Origin: CAIUKX01 sp964580965
GTDB lineage: Bacteria; Bacteroidota; Bacteroidia; Flavobacteriales_D; Crocinitomicaceae
NCBI GenBank assembly: GCA_964580965.1
Contig: CAZOLZ010000003.1
Location: 1-64,000, forward strand
Reading direction: 5' to 3'
Length of the DNA stretch: 64,000 nucleotides
In this document: positions 32,383 through 40,740 of the stretch, piece after piece
How the letters are laid out: each line of letters begins with the position of its first letter
Numbering within the stretch: position 1 is the stretch's first letter
Translations under genes and position numbers: made by a program
The notes under the pieces: generated by a model
The model's input: the letters and a program-made list of their open reading frames with translations, nothing else
What the model was told of the DNA's origin: nothing
The model's database searches: none

Positions 32383-33588
32383 TTAATAAAAAGTGTATTC
32401 AAATGAATAACTATAATTATTTTTCTTTTTTGCTCCTTTTTTCAAAGATGAGCTCACCTTTAAACCTTTGTCATTGTATTCATAAATCCTTTCTGTTACT
32501 TTTTCTCCATTACCCATTGATTTGGTTTGTACCAATTGATTGTTTTTGTATTCATTAATTATGTAATAACTATATTTATTCATAAAGGTATAACCGCCAT
32601 ACTTTTTTTCGAGTAAATTGTGGTCATCATCATAAAGTGTTGTGTATGTAGAATGAAATTTTTGTTTTTTCGTGTAGGTATTATGTACTTGATAATTATC
32701 ATAGTTGGTAATTGATGAAACTAAAATGGAATCATTTAGGAACGTTTTTTTACTGATTAGCAATGAATCCTTACTAAACATCCAAACGTTTAAAAAATTT
32801 TTCTTTTCAGAAGTTGAACGTGAATAAACAATATAACTTCCATCATTACTTTCTTCTGTCCATTTACATATATCTGATACTTTGATATTTTTATCAACTT
32901 CTTTCTTCCCTTCTGGATTACAATCGTAATTATATACAGACTCAAGCTTTTCTTTGTAATAATAACTCGTTTTTAGAATTTCACCTGAACTATTGTATTC
33001 ATTTATAGTTTCTCTAGTCTTTTTAAGGTTGTTGCCATAAAATTGTTTTCGGCTTGTGATTTTTCCAAATTCATTGTGTTGAATGATTAACTTTTCTTTA
33101 ACCTCCCCTTTTTTTGTCACTTTTGCAGCAGTCAATAAAAACTTTCCATCATGTTCAATGTATGAATAATCATACGTGTCTTTTTCACCTTTGTAATTTA
33201 TAGTTTCAACGTTACTTATAATTGAATCATTTAAATATTTAACTGTCTTAAAAGCATATTTTTCTTTTTTATGAGAATATGTCTCAATTTTAATTAATCT
33301 TCCTAATTCATTATAAAAGTGAGTTTCTGTATATGATTTTTCACCTTTTTTATTACGATATGTTTTTGAAATCGATTTAAACTTATTTAACAATCTCCTT
33401 TCTATCGTTTTTTTGTTTTCTTGACTTCCTGGAGCATATTCCAATTTCAACCAAAAGTGTTCACCATTCTCATCTCGTAAATAAGGGGAATAACTTGAGT
33501 AACGATATCTGTAAGAGTCATCGAATTGCGCATTTACTGTTTCATAACCAAAAAATAAGGTTAAGATACATAAGGTTAATTGTTTCAT
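32383..33588 (-). CDS. Exported protein with YD/MORN-like strand repeats
   Basis: 401 residues with a signal peptide (cleavage after about residue 20, VNAQ). The rest is a chain of irregular 20-25-residue repeats of the type 'x-Tyr-Asn-x-x-Gly-x-Leu-x-x-x-x-x-Tyr', for example YNELGRLIKIETY, HNEFGKITSRKQFY, EYNSSGEILKTSYYY and EYNDKGLKVSSS. They look like a long beta-sheet of YD or YwqK-like repeats. Very rich in Lys, Tyr and Asn. No enzyme motif. Function unknown; outward location inferred. Confidence 0.6.
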   Translation of the reverse strand: MKQLTLCILTLFFGYETVNAQFDDSYRYRYSSYSPYLRDENGEHFWLKLEYAPGSQENKKTIERRLLNKFKSISKTYRNKKGEKSYTETHFYNELGRLIKIETYSHKKEKYAFKTVKYLNDSIISNVETINYKGEKDTYDYSYIEHDGKFLLTAAKVTKKGEVKEKLIIQHNEFGKITSRKQFYGNNLKKTRETINEYNSSGEILKTSYYYKEKLESVYNYDCNPEGKKEVDKNIKVSDICKWTEESNDGSYIVYSRSTSEKKNFLNVWMFSKDSLLISKKTFLNDSILVSSITNYDNYQVHNTYTKKQKFHSTYTTLYDDDHNLLEKKYGGYTFMNKYSYYIINEYKNNQLVQTKSMGNGEKVTERIYEYNDKGLKVSSSLKKGAKKKNNYSYSFEYTFY

Positions 33589-33637
33589 AATAGTTTTTTA
33601 TGTAGTTTTTAACAATAACTAAACGTATTATGATTTG

Positions 33638-34618
33638 TTACAACTTTTCTTGAATTTTTTTTACAATTTCAACTGAACTCTGTTGCAACATGCAATTAAA
33701 ATGACCTTTTGGACACTTTTGAAACCCTATTTTTGAACAAGGTCGACAGTTTAAATCTTTGACTTCGTGAATACTGAATAACTCTTTATTTTGAGGTAAA
33801 TATGGATACATTCCAAGCTGTGGAACCGTATTTCCCCAAACACTAACAATTGGTGTTTTGTAACAAGCTGCGATATGCATCAAACCAGTGTCATTGGTTA
33901 ATAAAACAGCAGCTTGAGAAACGATACTTGCAGATTGTTGCAGATTGAAATTACCACAAGCATTGTAAATTGATGGTCGATTAAAATGTTTTATGATTTG
34001 GTTTGCCAATGCTTCATCTGTTGGTCCTCCGGTTAAGACAATTGGATCACTTATTTTTTCAATAACTTCAACCAATTTCTCAAAAGGCAATCGTTTTGTT
34101 GCGAATTGTGCACCTACTGCTATTGCTACAAATGAATCTTTTACACCAAATGTTTGCTGAATATCAACTTTGTTCTTTATTTCTATAAATAAATCTCCTG
34201 GTTGTTTATCTGATACTACATCCAAATGTTTGACCGTTTCGAAATAACGATCAACGATATGAATATCTGGCATTAAATCTCGCTTAAACTTCACCAACAT
34301 CCATTTTTTGATGTTTAATTTATCAAAAGAATAAGCAGGAACTCCTAAATATCGCTTTAAAGCTTTTGTTCTTAAATTCTTATGTAAATCGATGATTTCG
34401 TCGTATTGTTCGGTCTTTAATTCTTCTTTGATTTCTTTAATTGACGACTTTATCGTAATCAATTTATCGATGTAAGGATTATCTTTTAAAATAGGTTCAA
34501 ACGCTTTCTTCGTAATGAAATGAATTTCAGCATTCGTTTGTTGTTTCAAACAACGGATAATTGGAGTCGTTAACACGACATCTCCAATGGAACTAAAACG
34601 AATGACTAAAATCTTCAT
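33638..34618 (-). CDS. Family 9 glycosyltransferase (heptosyltransferase-like)
   Basis: 326 residues, GT-B fold. KILVIRFSSIGDVVLTTPIIRCL at the N-terminus, VAIAVGAQFATKRLP at the start of the second domain (about 165) and LLTNDTGLMHIAACYKTPIVSVWG (about 235-258) define GT9, the ADP-heptose:LPS heptosyltransferase family. A C-terminal Cys group, CRPCSKIGFQKCPKGHFNCM, is common in Bacteroidetes members. Probably works on lipopolysaccharide core or a related surface glycan. It follows the GT-C gene by 9 bases. Confidence 0.88.
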   Translation of the reverse strand: MKILVIRFSSIGDVVLTTPIIRCLKQQTNAEIHFITKKAFEPILKDNPYIDKLITIKSSIKEIKEELKTEQYDEIIDLHKNLRTKALKRYLGVPAYSFDKLNIKKWMLVKFKRDLMPDIHIVDRYFETVKHLDVVSDKQPGDLFIEIKNKVDIQQTFGVKDSFVAIAVGAQFATKRLPFEKLVEVIEKISDPIVLTGGPTDEALANQIIKHFNRPSIYNACGNFNLQQSASIVSQAAVLLTNDTGLMHIAACYKTPIVSVWGNTVPQLGMYPYLPQNKELFSIHEVKDLNCRPCSKIGFQKCPKGHFNCMLQQSSVEIVKKIQEKL

Positions 34619-34627
34619 TGTTCAAAA

Positions 34628-36118
34628 TTAACGTTTCACATTCGTTTTCCAAACCTCAATGTATTGGTTTGTATTTCTTGGATTCACTTCTCTTGCGACA
34701 TTATCTAGGAAACTTGGTTCGCATTTTTTTACCAAGCTTAATGCTGGGTAAATCCCCTTATAATCTGATATACGTTGCTCTAAATCATCTTTACCAAAAA
34801 AGAAAACATAATCATATATAAGGCCTTCTTCTATTGTCAACAATTGAGTTGGTTCTGTTCTTTCTCTAAAACCACAATACCAACTATCTGCATAAAATTT
34901 GGGTAACATAGATGGTTTCGTCTGACGCGACCCTTCTAATAAGATATGTTCATTTTCCATACCGTTTTCATAGATTGCATACATCGCTTCAACACGTGAC
35001 TTTTTAGTATAATGGAAACTTAATATAAACAATAAAGGAATGTTTAACACCCAAAAAGCTATTAACGAACCTCTCCAAAACTTTCTGAATTTATCTTTTG
35101 CTCTCCATTGCTCTAAACCCATTACACCAAGTATAATGAAAAATGGTAAAATGGTTAAAATGAAACGTTCTTGTCGATTTGGATAAAATGAATGAAACAA
35201 GAAAAAGAACATAGTAGGTAAAAACAACAACCAATATTTTTTAGCTGACTTAAAGAATCCAATCGCTATTAATACCCCAAGAGGAAATAATAATACACCC
35301 ATCAACACCCATAAATACATGAAGTAATTTGAATTAGGTAAATATTGAGTGCCTTCTTTCATGTTGTATAAAGCGTAGCCTAAAAATTCAGCAAATGGAT
35401 AACCCCAGATGAAATAATCAACCAATCCCTGCGTAATAGCAAAAGATACAAACGAACCCAATGCCAACATTAAAAACTCACTCCACTGTTTTTTCAGTAA
35501 ATAATAGCCTCCTAACCCAAAAGTAAAAACGGCAATTTGAAAGCGAAATGAAACAGCTAAACCTATCAAAAGTCCAGCATAAAACACAGACTTTCTAGAT
35601 CCGTTAGAAACAATTAACCAAACACCCCATATTAAAAATGGAATTGAAGTTAACTCAACTAAATTTCTTACCGACATAAATGGAATTACAGACGTTAATG
35701 CCAATAACCAACCAACTGTTACGGCATTATTACGGTTAGATAAGCGTTCCGTAATCTTAAATCCAAAATGTACAACTAATAATGATAATAAAGCATGAAC
35801 CAATCGGTTAATTAACATCAATGTCTTTGGATCAGTTATTCCAATAAATTTAAGTATATAAAAGAAAATATAGTTCAACCCTACATATGTAAAACTATGT
35901 CCTTCTGGGTGACCTTGATTGCCTGATGACCATGGTAGCCAGTTGTTATAATCATAACCAGCGACCCAAGATTTTGATGCTTCAATAATCAAAAAGTGAT
36001 CATCATGCATTCCATATCCTTGTGAAAAAACTGCAGCAATTAAACGAATGATTAAAGCGGCAAAAATGATTGTTTTGTATGATGTAAAATCAAGTTTTGT
36101 CATTTGTTTCAAATGCAT
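34628..36118 (-). CDS. GT-C fold membrane mannosyltransferase-like protein
   Basis: 496 residues with about ten membrane helices. The first lumenal loop QGYGMHDDHFLIIEASKSW (about residues 33-51) has an acidic pair in the position of the GT-C catalytic aspartate, and YPNRQERFILTILPFF (about 315-330) resembles the HxEERFL-type motif of GPI mannosyltransferases (GT22). It would use a polyprenyl-linked sugar outside the inner membrane. The start may be ATG 36118 or ATG 36103. It starts 2 bases after the LTA-synthase-like gene. Confidence 0.75.
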   Translation of the reverse strand: MHLKQMTKLDFTSYKTIIFAALIIRLIAAVFSQGYGMHDDHFLIIEASKSWVAGYDYNNWLPWSSGNQGHPEGHSFTYVGLNYIFFYILKFIGITDPKTLMLINRLVHALLSLLVVHFGFKITERLSNRNNAVTVGWLLALTSVIPFMSVRNLVELTSIPFLIWGVWLIVSNGSRKSVFYAGLLIGLAVSFRFQIAVFTFGLGGYYLLKKQWSEFLMLALGSFVSFAITQGLVDYFIWGYPFAEFLGYALYNMKEGTQYLPNSNYFMYLWVLMGVLLFPLGVLIAIGFFKSAKKYWLLFLPTMFFFLFHSFYPNRQERFILTILPFFIILGVMGLEQWRAKDKFRKFWRGSLIAFWVLNIPLLFILSFHYTKKSRVEAMYAIYENGMENEHILLEGSRQTKPSMLPKFYADSWYCGFRERTEPTQLLTIEEGLIYDYVFFFGKDDLEQRISDYKGIYPALSLVKKCEPSFLDNVAREVNPRNTNQYIEVWKTNVKR

Positions 36119-36120
36119 AC

Positions 36121-37983
36121 TTAAAGATTTTTATAGTTATAGTAAAAACGGTTCAAAAAGGCATTACATTTTTCAATTTCCTTTTTATCCGAAAGTGTAT
36201 TTTCTAAATATTGATGTAAATCAAAATGATAAATTAAATTGCCTTTATCCGAAACCCAACCATAACCTCTGTTAATGGTATGTAAGGCATACTCAGGACA
36301 ATTGGGATTTAAGACGTCTTTACTCCAAGGATAACGCGATAAATCACCCCCAAACTGATACAATAAAGTCGCAGCAATGTCTGCTTGTGAACATACTTTA
36401 TCAATTCGTTTACCTCTATATTCTTTTTTTAAGGGTTCTCCAACAATCAAAAATGGAATTCTGAAAAACTTCACACTGCTCGGATTTTGATTCAACGGAT
36501 TCGGGTGACCATGATCTGCCACAAAAATGAAAATCGTATTGTTGTACCATTTTTTCTTTTGACATGATTTCATAAAGTCACCAATACATCCATCAGCATA
36601 AACAATTGAATTCATATATTCAGCTTCAGCTCCGTGAAAAATAGGTTCTTTACGTTTGGGATAGTCGAAAGGAGAATGGGTACTTCCTGTAAAAGCAGCA
36701 TATAAAAAAGGCTCTTTTGTATTGTCGATCCGTTGACCCAATAACTTGAACAGTTCTTCGTCATAATAATTCAACTTTCCTTTAGGTAAATCAGAATCAA
36801 AAACCTTCTCATCCTCTACTCGATCAAATCCGTGATCCATGAAATATCCACCAATATTTCCATATTTTAAATCACCACTGAACAAATAATTTGAATTGTA
36901 GCCAAACTCTTTCAAATCCTGATTGATCGTATGAATCTTTCGGTGTTTCTCTGGTTGCATAGAAAGTGAAATTTCCGGCAAAGCGGGAAATCCAGAAAAA
37001 ATCGTAGCATTTCCAATTTCAGATGTGCCACCAGTAGCATGCAATTGTGTGAACAATAGTCCTTTGCTTGTCAATTGATCAAAATGTGTTGTGCTTTCTT
37101 TAGTTTCACTCATACAACTAACAGCGTCTGCGCCCCAACCCTCCAAAACAATCAATACAATGTTTGGCTTTTGTTCAAAGATGTAATTATTGTGTTTTTT
37201 GGGATAATTTTTTAAATCAGCTACAACCTGATTCGCTTTAACCGTATCTACTTTTGGAATTAAATTGTCGATTTCACTGCGATTATAAAGCAAATAACTT
37301 TTACTGAAATAATACAAAGAATTCACCGACAAATCATTTGCAACGTGATTATTGGAATAATAAGCCGAATCAATATTTAACGGAATTTGTTGAACACCAC
37401 CCCTCAATAGTAAAAATAAACAACCTCCAAAAAAAGCAAAAATTCCCATTCCTGCAGGTAAACGTTTATACCAAGCAATATCGGCTGTTTCAAACTCTTT
37501 TTTAAAGAGCCACTGATACAATCGCCAAGCGAAAACAACTTCTAAAATAGAGTATATGAAAAACCAAAAGGTCATACCATAATCAGCTGTTCGGAACACC
37601 TCATCTGGGTTTGCCAAATGCATAAAAACACGAGTTGTCAATTTGTGATTCCACTCGATATATGCATTTATTTCTCCACTGTGAACAAAGGCATTAATCA
37701 AAACTTCTAGAAGAAGAATTGTAAAAAATGCACGATGAATGTTGCGATGTGGAATAATAAAACGAATGGATAAAAACAAAAACGGTAATGCACTCAACGC
37801 TGCTGCTGTTGCAACATCCAAGCGGAAAGAGAAAGCGAAGGCTTGTAACCACTCCCAAAATGAAACACCATCTAACTTGTCCCAGTTGTGTATGGAAAAT
37901 AAAATTCGTTCGAAATCGAAAAGTAAAACCCAAAAAAATAAGAGTTTAATTAAATCGAAAATTGTTCGCCTGAATGCTTTCAT
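36121..37983 (-). CDS. LTA synthase-like phosphoglycerol transferase / sulfatase-fold membrane protein
   Basis: 620 residues. Five membrane helices (to about residue 195) lead to a sulfatase-fold domain. Glu281 (IVLIVLEGWG) and Thr320 (ATGGTSEIGN) correspond to the metal ligand and threonine nucleophile of lipoteichoic acid synthase, and VADHGHPNP gives the C-terminal metal His. Members in Gram-negative bacteria move phosphoglycerol or phosphoethanolamine onto surface glycans. ATG 37983 is chosen; 19 extra codons to 38040 precede it and lie upstream of a -7 box at 37990. It heads a compact operon with GT-C and GT9 genes. Confidence 0.85.
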   Translation of the reverse strand: MKAFRRTIFDLIKLLFFWVLLFDFERILFSIHNWDKLDGVSFWEWLQAFAFSFRLDVATAAALSALPFLFLSIRFIIPHRNIHRAFFTILLLEVLINAFVHSGEINAYIEWNHKLTTRVFMHLANPDEVFRTADYGMTFWFFIYSILEVVFAWRLYQWLFKKEFETADIAWYKRLPAGMGIFAFFGGCLFLLLRGGVQQIPLNIDSAYYSNNHVANDLSVNSLYYFSKSYLLYNRSEIDNLIPKVDTVKANQVVADLKNYPKKHNNYIFEQKPNIVLIVLEGWGADAVSCMSETKESTTHFDQLTSKGLLFTQLHATGGTSEIGNATIFSGFPALPEISLSMQPEKHRKIHTINQDLKEFGYNSNYLFSGDLKYGNIGGYFMDHGFDRVEDEKVFDSDLPKGKLNYYDEELFKLLGQRIDNTKEPFLYAAFTGSTHSPFDYPKRKEPIFHGAEAEYMNSIVYADGCIGDFMKSCQKKKWYNNTIFIFVADHGHPNPLNQNPSSVKFFRIPFLIVGEPLKKEYRGKRIDKVCSQADIAATLLYQFGGDLSRYPWSKDVLNPNCPEYALHTINRGYGWVSDKGNLIYHFDLHQYLENTLSDKKEIEKCNAFLNRFYYNYKNL

Positions 37984-37989
37984 AAGGTG

Positions 37990-37997
37990 CAAAGTTA
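37990..37997 (-). promoter_or_regulatory. Candidate -7 box touching the start of the LTA-synthase-like gene
   Basis: Minus-strand TAACTTTG matches TAnnTTTG and ends 6 bases before ATG 37983, so transcription would begin at or next to the start codon. It argues against the longer frame. Confidence 0.35.
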
Positions 37998-38141
37998 GTG
38001 AATTAGACTCAAGATAGTAAGATGTCGGGTTAAAAGACAATGATAATGTTGAATTTTTTTGGTTTAAATTGAATGGATTGTAAAACGATTATCATTTGTA
38101 ACTTATTAAAATTATATCGTTAATCATTAAAATATTGTACT

Positions 38142-38879
38142 ATGAAACGAAAAAATTTAATCTATTCAATCTTCTTATTTCTTGTAGCTTGTAACTCAAG
38201 TAATCCATATAAATCGTTCAAAAAACTACACATAAGTAGAACCAACTTCGATTTGTATTACAATGTAGATGAAAAAGGTCAAAAAATTGGAAATTGGAAA
38301 ATAGTTGATCAAACAAACGAAAAAATAATCAGTGAGAAAAAAATGGATGAAAAATCAAGCAATCTATATCATTCTACTGATAATCAATCTAACGTTGACT
38401 TTAGCAAACGTCTTTGGTATGAATTTAATATGAATGAAAATTTTGTAATCGAATTAAGCAAAATCGAAACTGAATTAAGATCTGGGGAAATTGTTGCCTA
38501 TAAAAATGAACAATTTCAAGATAAGATAAGGCAAGATAACATTGGTCAACTTCTTTCAAAAAAGAAGGAAAAAATTATATTAAAACTTGATGTCTTTCAT
38601 CTAAAAGGAGAAGATAAACTAAGGACAAAAGTAATAGGTCTGGGAATAAAAAATAACTTAACATCCATTTGGGTTTACAATAGTTTAAAAGAATATGACT
38701 TAACATATGATAAATTGAATCAGTATAACTTAATAAAATCATCAAATGTAAATAATCTAGCAATCAAGGATTATGAAACAAAGCCTTTTGAAATTAAAAA
38801 AGAGCAAAGGAAAATATATGAAAAACTATACGAAACTGAAGCTTTGTTCTGGCTTGAGTCTGTTTTGAAAAAATCATAA
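38142..38879 (+). CDS. Lipoprotein of unknown function
   Basis: 245 residues. The signal ends LVAC, with lipidation expected at about Cys17 (CNSSNPYKSF). The rest is very rich in Lys, Asn and Ile with no domain I recognise; the pattern NVDEKGQKIGNWKIVD (about 45-60) resembles a single strand repeat of the YwqK type. Codon use is more AT-rich than that of its neighbours. It stands alone between the divergent surface operon and the sigma-factor operon. Likely a lineage-specific gene. Confidence 0.5.
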   Translation: MKRKNLIYSIFLFLVACNSSNPYKSFKKLHISRTNFDLYYNVDEKGQKIGNWKIVDQTNEKIISEKKMDEKSSNLYHSTDNQSNVDFSKRLWYEFNMNENFVIELSKIETELRSGEIVAYKNEQFQDKIRQDNIGQLLSKKKEKIILKLDVFHLKGEDKLRTKVIGLGIKNNLTSIWVYNSLKEYDLTYDKLNQYNLIKSSNVNNLAIKDYETKPFEIKKEQRKIYEKLYETEALFWLESVLKKS

Positions 38880-38912
38880 TTATAAAGTTTATTTATGAGT
38901 TAAGTTATTTGT

Positions 38913-38920
38913 TATTTTTG
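38913..38920 (+). promoter_or_regulatory. Possible -7 box upstream of the ECF sigma operon
   Basis: TATTTTTG matches TAnnTTTG, but it lies 128 bases before the presumed TTG start of the sigma factor and no -33 element is evident, so it may be chance in AT-rich DNA. Confidence 0.2.
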
Positions 38921-39047
38921 GATTGAGTAGATACTAATTACATATAAAAGTAATATGAATAAAGTGACATACAAACGACTCAAAACATTTTTTCATTCAT
39001 TTTTAAACCTTTTTTAAAAACATGAGTCTTAATCATAAACATTTACT

Positions 39048-39593
39048 TTGTCAGATATTATAGAACATAAAATAAAGTCATTGATCGATAAAGGAAAACT
39101 TGAGAACGCATTTAATTTATTGGTCGATACTTATCAAGAAAAATTATACTGGCAAATCAGAAATATGGTTAAAATTCATGATGATGCGGATGATGTTGTT
39201 CAAAATGTCATGATTAAAGTATGGAATAACCTAAGTTCTTTTCGTTGGGACTCTAAATTAAATTCTTGGCTTTTCAGAATAGCCTACAATGAGTCTATCA
39301 CTTTTATTCACAAAGAAAAAAGGAAAGTGGAGTCGGCTGGTGGAGATTATCTTTTGTTTTTAGCTGAAAAGTTTGAATCAGATGCATATTATGAAAGTAC
39401 TGAAATGGAAAAGAAATTTCAATTAGCCATAGCAAGTTTACCGGATAAACAAAGAGAGGTGTTTCATTTAAAGTATTATGAGGATAAAAAATATGAAGAA
39501 ATAGTAGAATTAATAGGTGGATCTATCGGTGGTTTAAAGTCTAATTATCATCATGCTGTAAAAAAAATAAAAGAATTTATCGAAACTCATTAA
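39048..39593 (+). CDS. ECF-type RNA polymerase sigma factor
   Basis: 181 residues of the sigma-70 ECF class. Region 2 is present with DADDVVQNVMIKVWNNL (about residues 46-62), RWDSKLNSWLFRIAYNE (region 2.3-2.4), and region 4 with LPDKQREVFHLKYYEDKKYEEI (about 130-151). The start is TTG 39048; the nearest upstream ATG (39022) is out of frame and closes at a stop. It is followed by a membrane anti-sigma-like protein and a Spy-like periplasmic protein on the same strand. The usual logic is that the anti-sigma holds the factor at the membrane until an envelope signal frees it. Confidence 0.88.
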   Translation: MSDIIEHKIKSLIDKGKLENAFNLLVDTYQEKLYWQIRNMVKIHDDADDVVQNVMIKVWNNLSSFRWDSKLNSWLFRIAYNESITFIHKEKRKVESAGGDYLLFLAEKFESDAYYESTEMEKKFQLAIASLPDKQREVFHLKYYEDKKYEEIVELIGGSIGGLKSNYHHAVKKIKEFIETH

Positions 39594-39624
39594 ACCTTTT
39601 GATAAAGTGAAAGTCTTAAAAGAA

Positions 39625-40047
39625 ATGAATCAAGATAAAGAAATACAAGATTTAGAAAATGAGTTTTCTGCTTTCGACGGGAAGCAAAGCTTTAAGTTAC
39701 CTGATGATTATATGAATCAGCTGAAGAATCAGGTTAAACATAAAGCTAGCCATGGAAAATCATTTTCTTTTAAAGACTTTGTTTGGCCAATCTTAGTTGC
39801 TGCTTGTATTACAGCTGTTATTTTGACTATTAATTTTACTTCCTCGAATACTAAAGAAGTTTCTTATGCTTTTGAAAATTCAAGTAATGAAGAGTATGTG
39901 TCGAATGAATATTCTGAAGAAGATATCGTTTATTTTCTGGATGAAATTGAATATGATGAAGATGGATTTATCGAAGAATACTTGATGGATGAGGTAGAAG
40001 ATATTAGTGTTATTGAAGATAAGATATTAAAATGTATTAAATGTTAA
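39625..40047 (+). CDS. Membrane anti-sigma factor-like protein
   Basis: 140 residues from ATG 39625 (a GTG six codons earlier, 39607, is also in frame). Residues 1-50 are polar and would be cytosolic, where they could bind the sigma factor. Residues about 52-72 form one membrane helix. The outer part is strongly acidic (residues 86-132) and ends in KCIKC, a CxxC pair at the very C-terminus (137, 140). No named domain is seen. The role is inferred from position directly after the ECF sigma gene and from topology. Confidence 0.65.
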   Translation: MNQDKEIQDLENEFSAFDGKQSFKLPDDYMNQLKNQVKHKASHGKSFSFKDFVWPILVAACITAVILTINFTSSNTKEVSYAFENSSNEEYVSNEYSEEDIVYFLDEIEYDEDGFIEEYLMDEVEDISVIEDKILKCIKC

Positions 40048-40061
40048 AAAACGATTAAGTT

Positions 40062-40544
40062 ATGAGAAAGTTGAAAGTGTTATTTGCAAGTTTAGTGATG
40101 TTTGTGTTTACAATGAATGCACAAGAAAATCATCCGCCAATGCCAAAAGAGAAAAAAGAAAGAATTGAGGCGATGAAAGTGGCTTTTATTACAAAGAAGC
40201 TTGAATTAACTTCAAATGAAGCAGAAAAATTTTGGCCTGTTTATAATGAGTTACAGTCCAAAAGGCATGATTTAATGACAAAGTCAAAAGAAAACCATAA
40301 AGCTCTGAAAGAGAAAGGAGATCGTGCAAATGATGATGACATCGAGAAGGTTTTTAATGAAGATATGGCTTTAAAAGAACAAGCAATCGCTATTGAAAAA
40401 GAATATTTCCAAAAATTAAAAGCTGTTCTTCCAATGAAGAAACTTGCACTTTTACATCAATCTGAAAGAGAATTTAAAAAAGAGATGCTAAGAAATTTAA
40501 AGCATGGAGAAAAGCCTCCAATGATGAAAGGAAGGCCAGAATAA
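40062..40544 (+). CDS. Spy/CpxP-like periplasmic helical protein
   Basis: 160 residues with a signal peptide (cleavage after about residue 20, MNAQ). The mature part is all helix: AFITKKLELTSNEAEKFWPVY (about 41-61) is the LTxxEAexFWPvYne motif of many Bacteroidetes proteins encoded beside ECF sigma genes. Met, Pro and His are frequent at both ends, as in Spy and CpxP chaperones or metal-sensing relatives. It follows the anti-sigma gene by 14 bases and is followed by a terminator, so it closes a three-gene stress operon. Confidence 0.75.
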   Translation: MRKLKVLFASLVMFVFTMNAQENHPPMPKEKKERIEAMKVAFITKKLELTSNEAEKFWPVYNELQSKRHDLMTKSKENHKALKEKGDRANDDDIEKVFNEDMALKEQAIAIEKEYFQKLKAVLPMKKLALLHQSEREFKKEMLRNLKHGEKPPMMKGRPE

Positions 40545-40565
40545 TTCTGTCGCTTTTGAATTTAT

Positions 40566-40598
40566 AAAAGAGGCTGTCTAAAAAGATAGCCTCTTTTT
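40566..40598 (+). terminator. Terminator of the sigma-factor operon
   Basis: A 14-bp stem, AAAAGAGGCTGTCT (40566-40579) with AGATAGCCTCTTTT (40584-40597), one G-T pair, loop AAAA, then further T. It separates the sigma operon from the carotenoid gene. Confidence 0.88.
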
Positions 40599-40740
40599 GT
40601 TTTTAGTGGAACCCTATTTTATCGTATGAAAGTATTGATTATACTTTACTTTAAAAGATATTAACCGAGGCAAAAAAGACACAAATCTTTTGCCATGTTT
40701 ATTTATTATTGTATATTGAGTTGAATCAACACTTAAGATA

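Noticed and set aside
37739..38017. A plus-strand frame of 92 codons over the LTA-synthase-like gene start
   Set aside because: It is a shadow of the real gene: Lys-rich, no homology features, fully overlapped.
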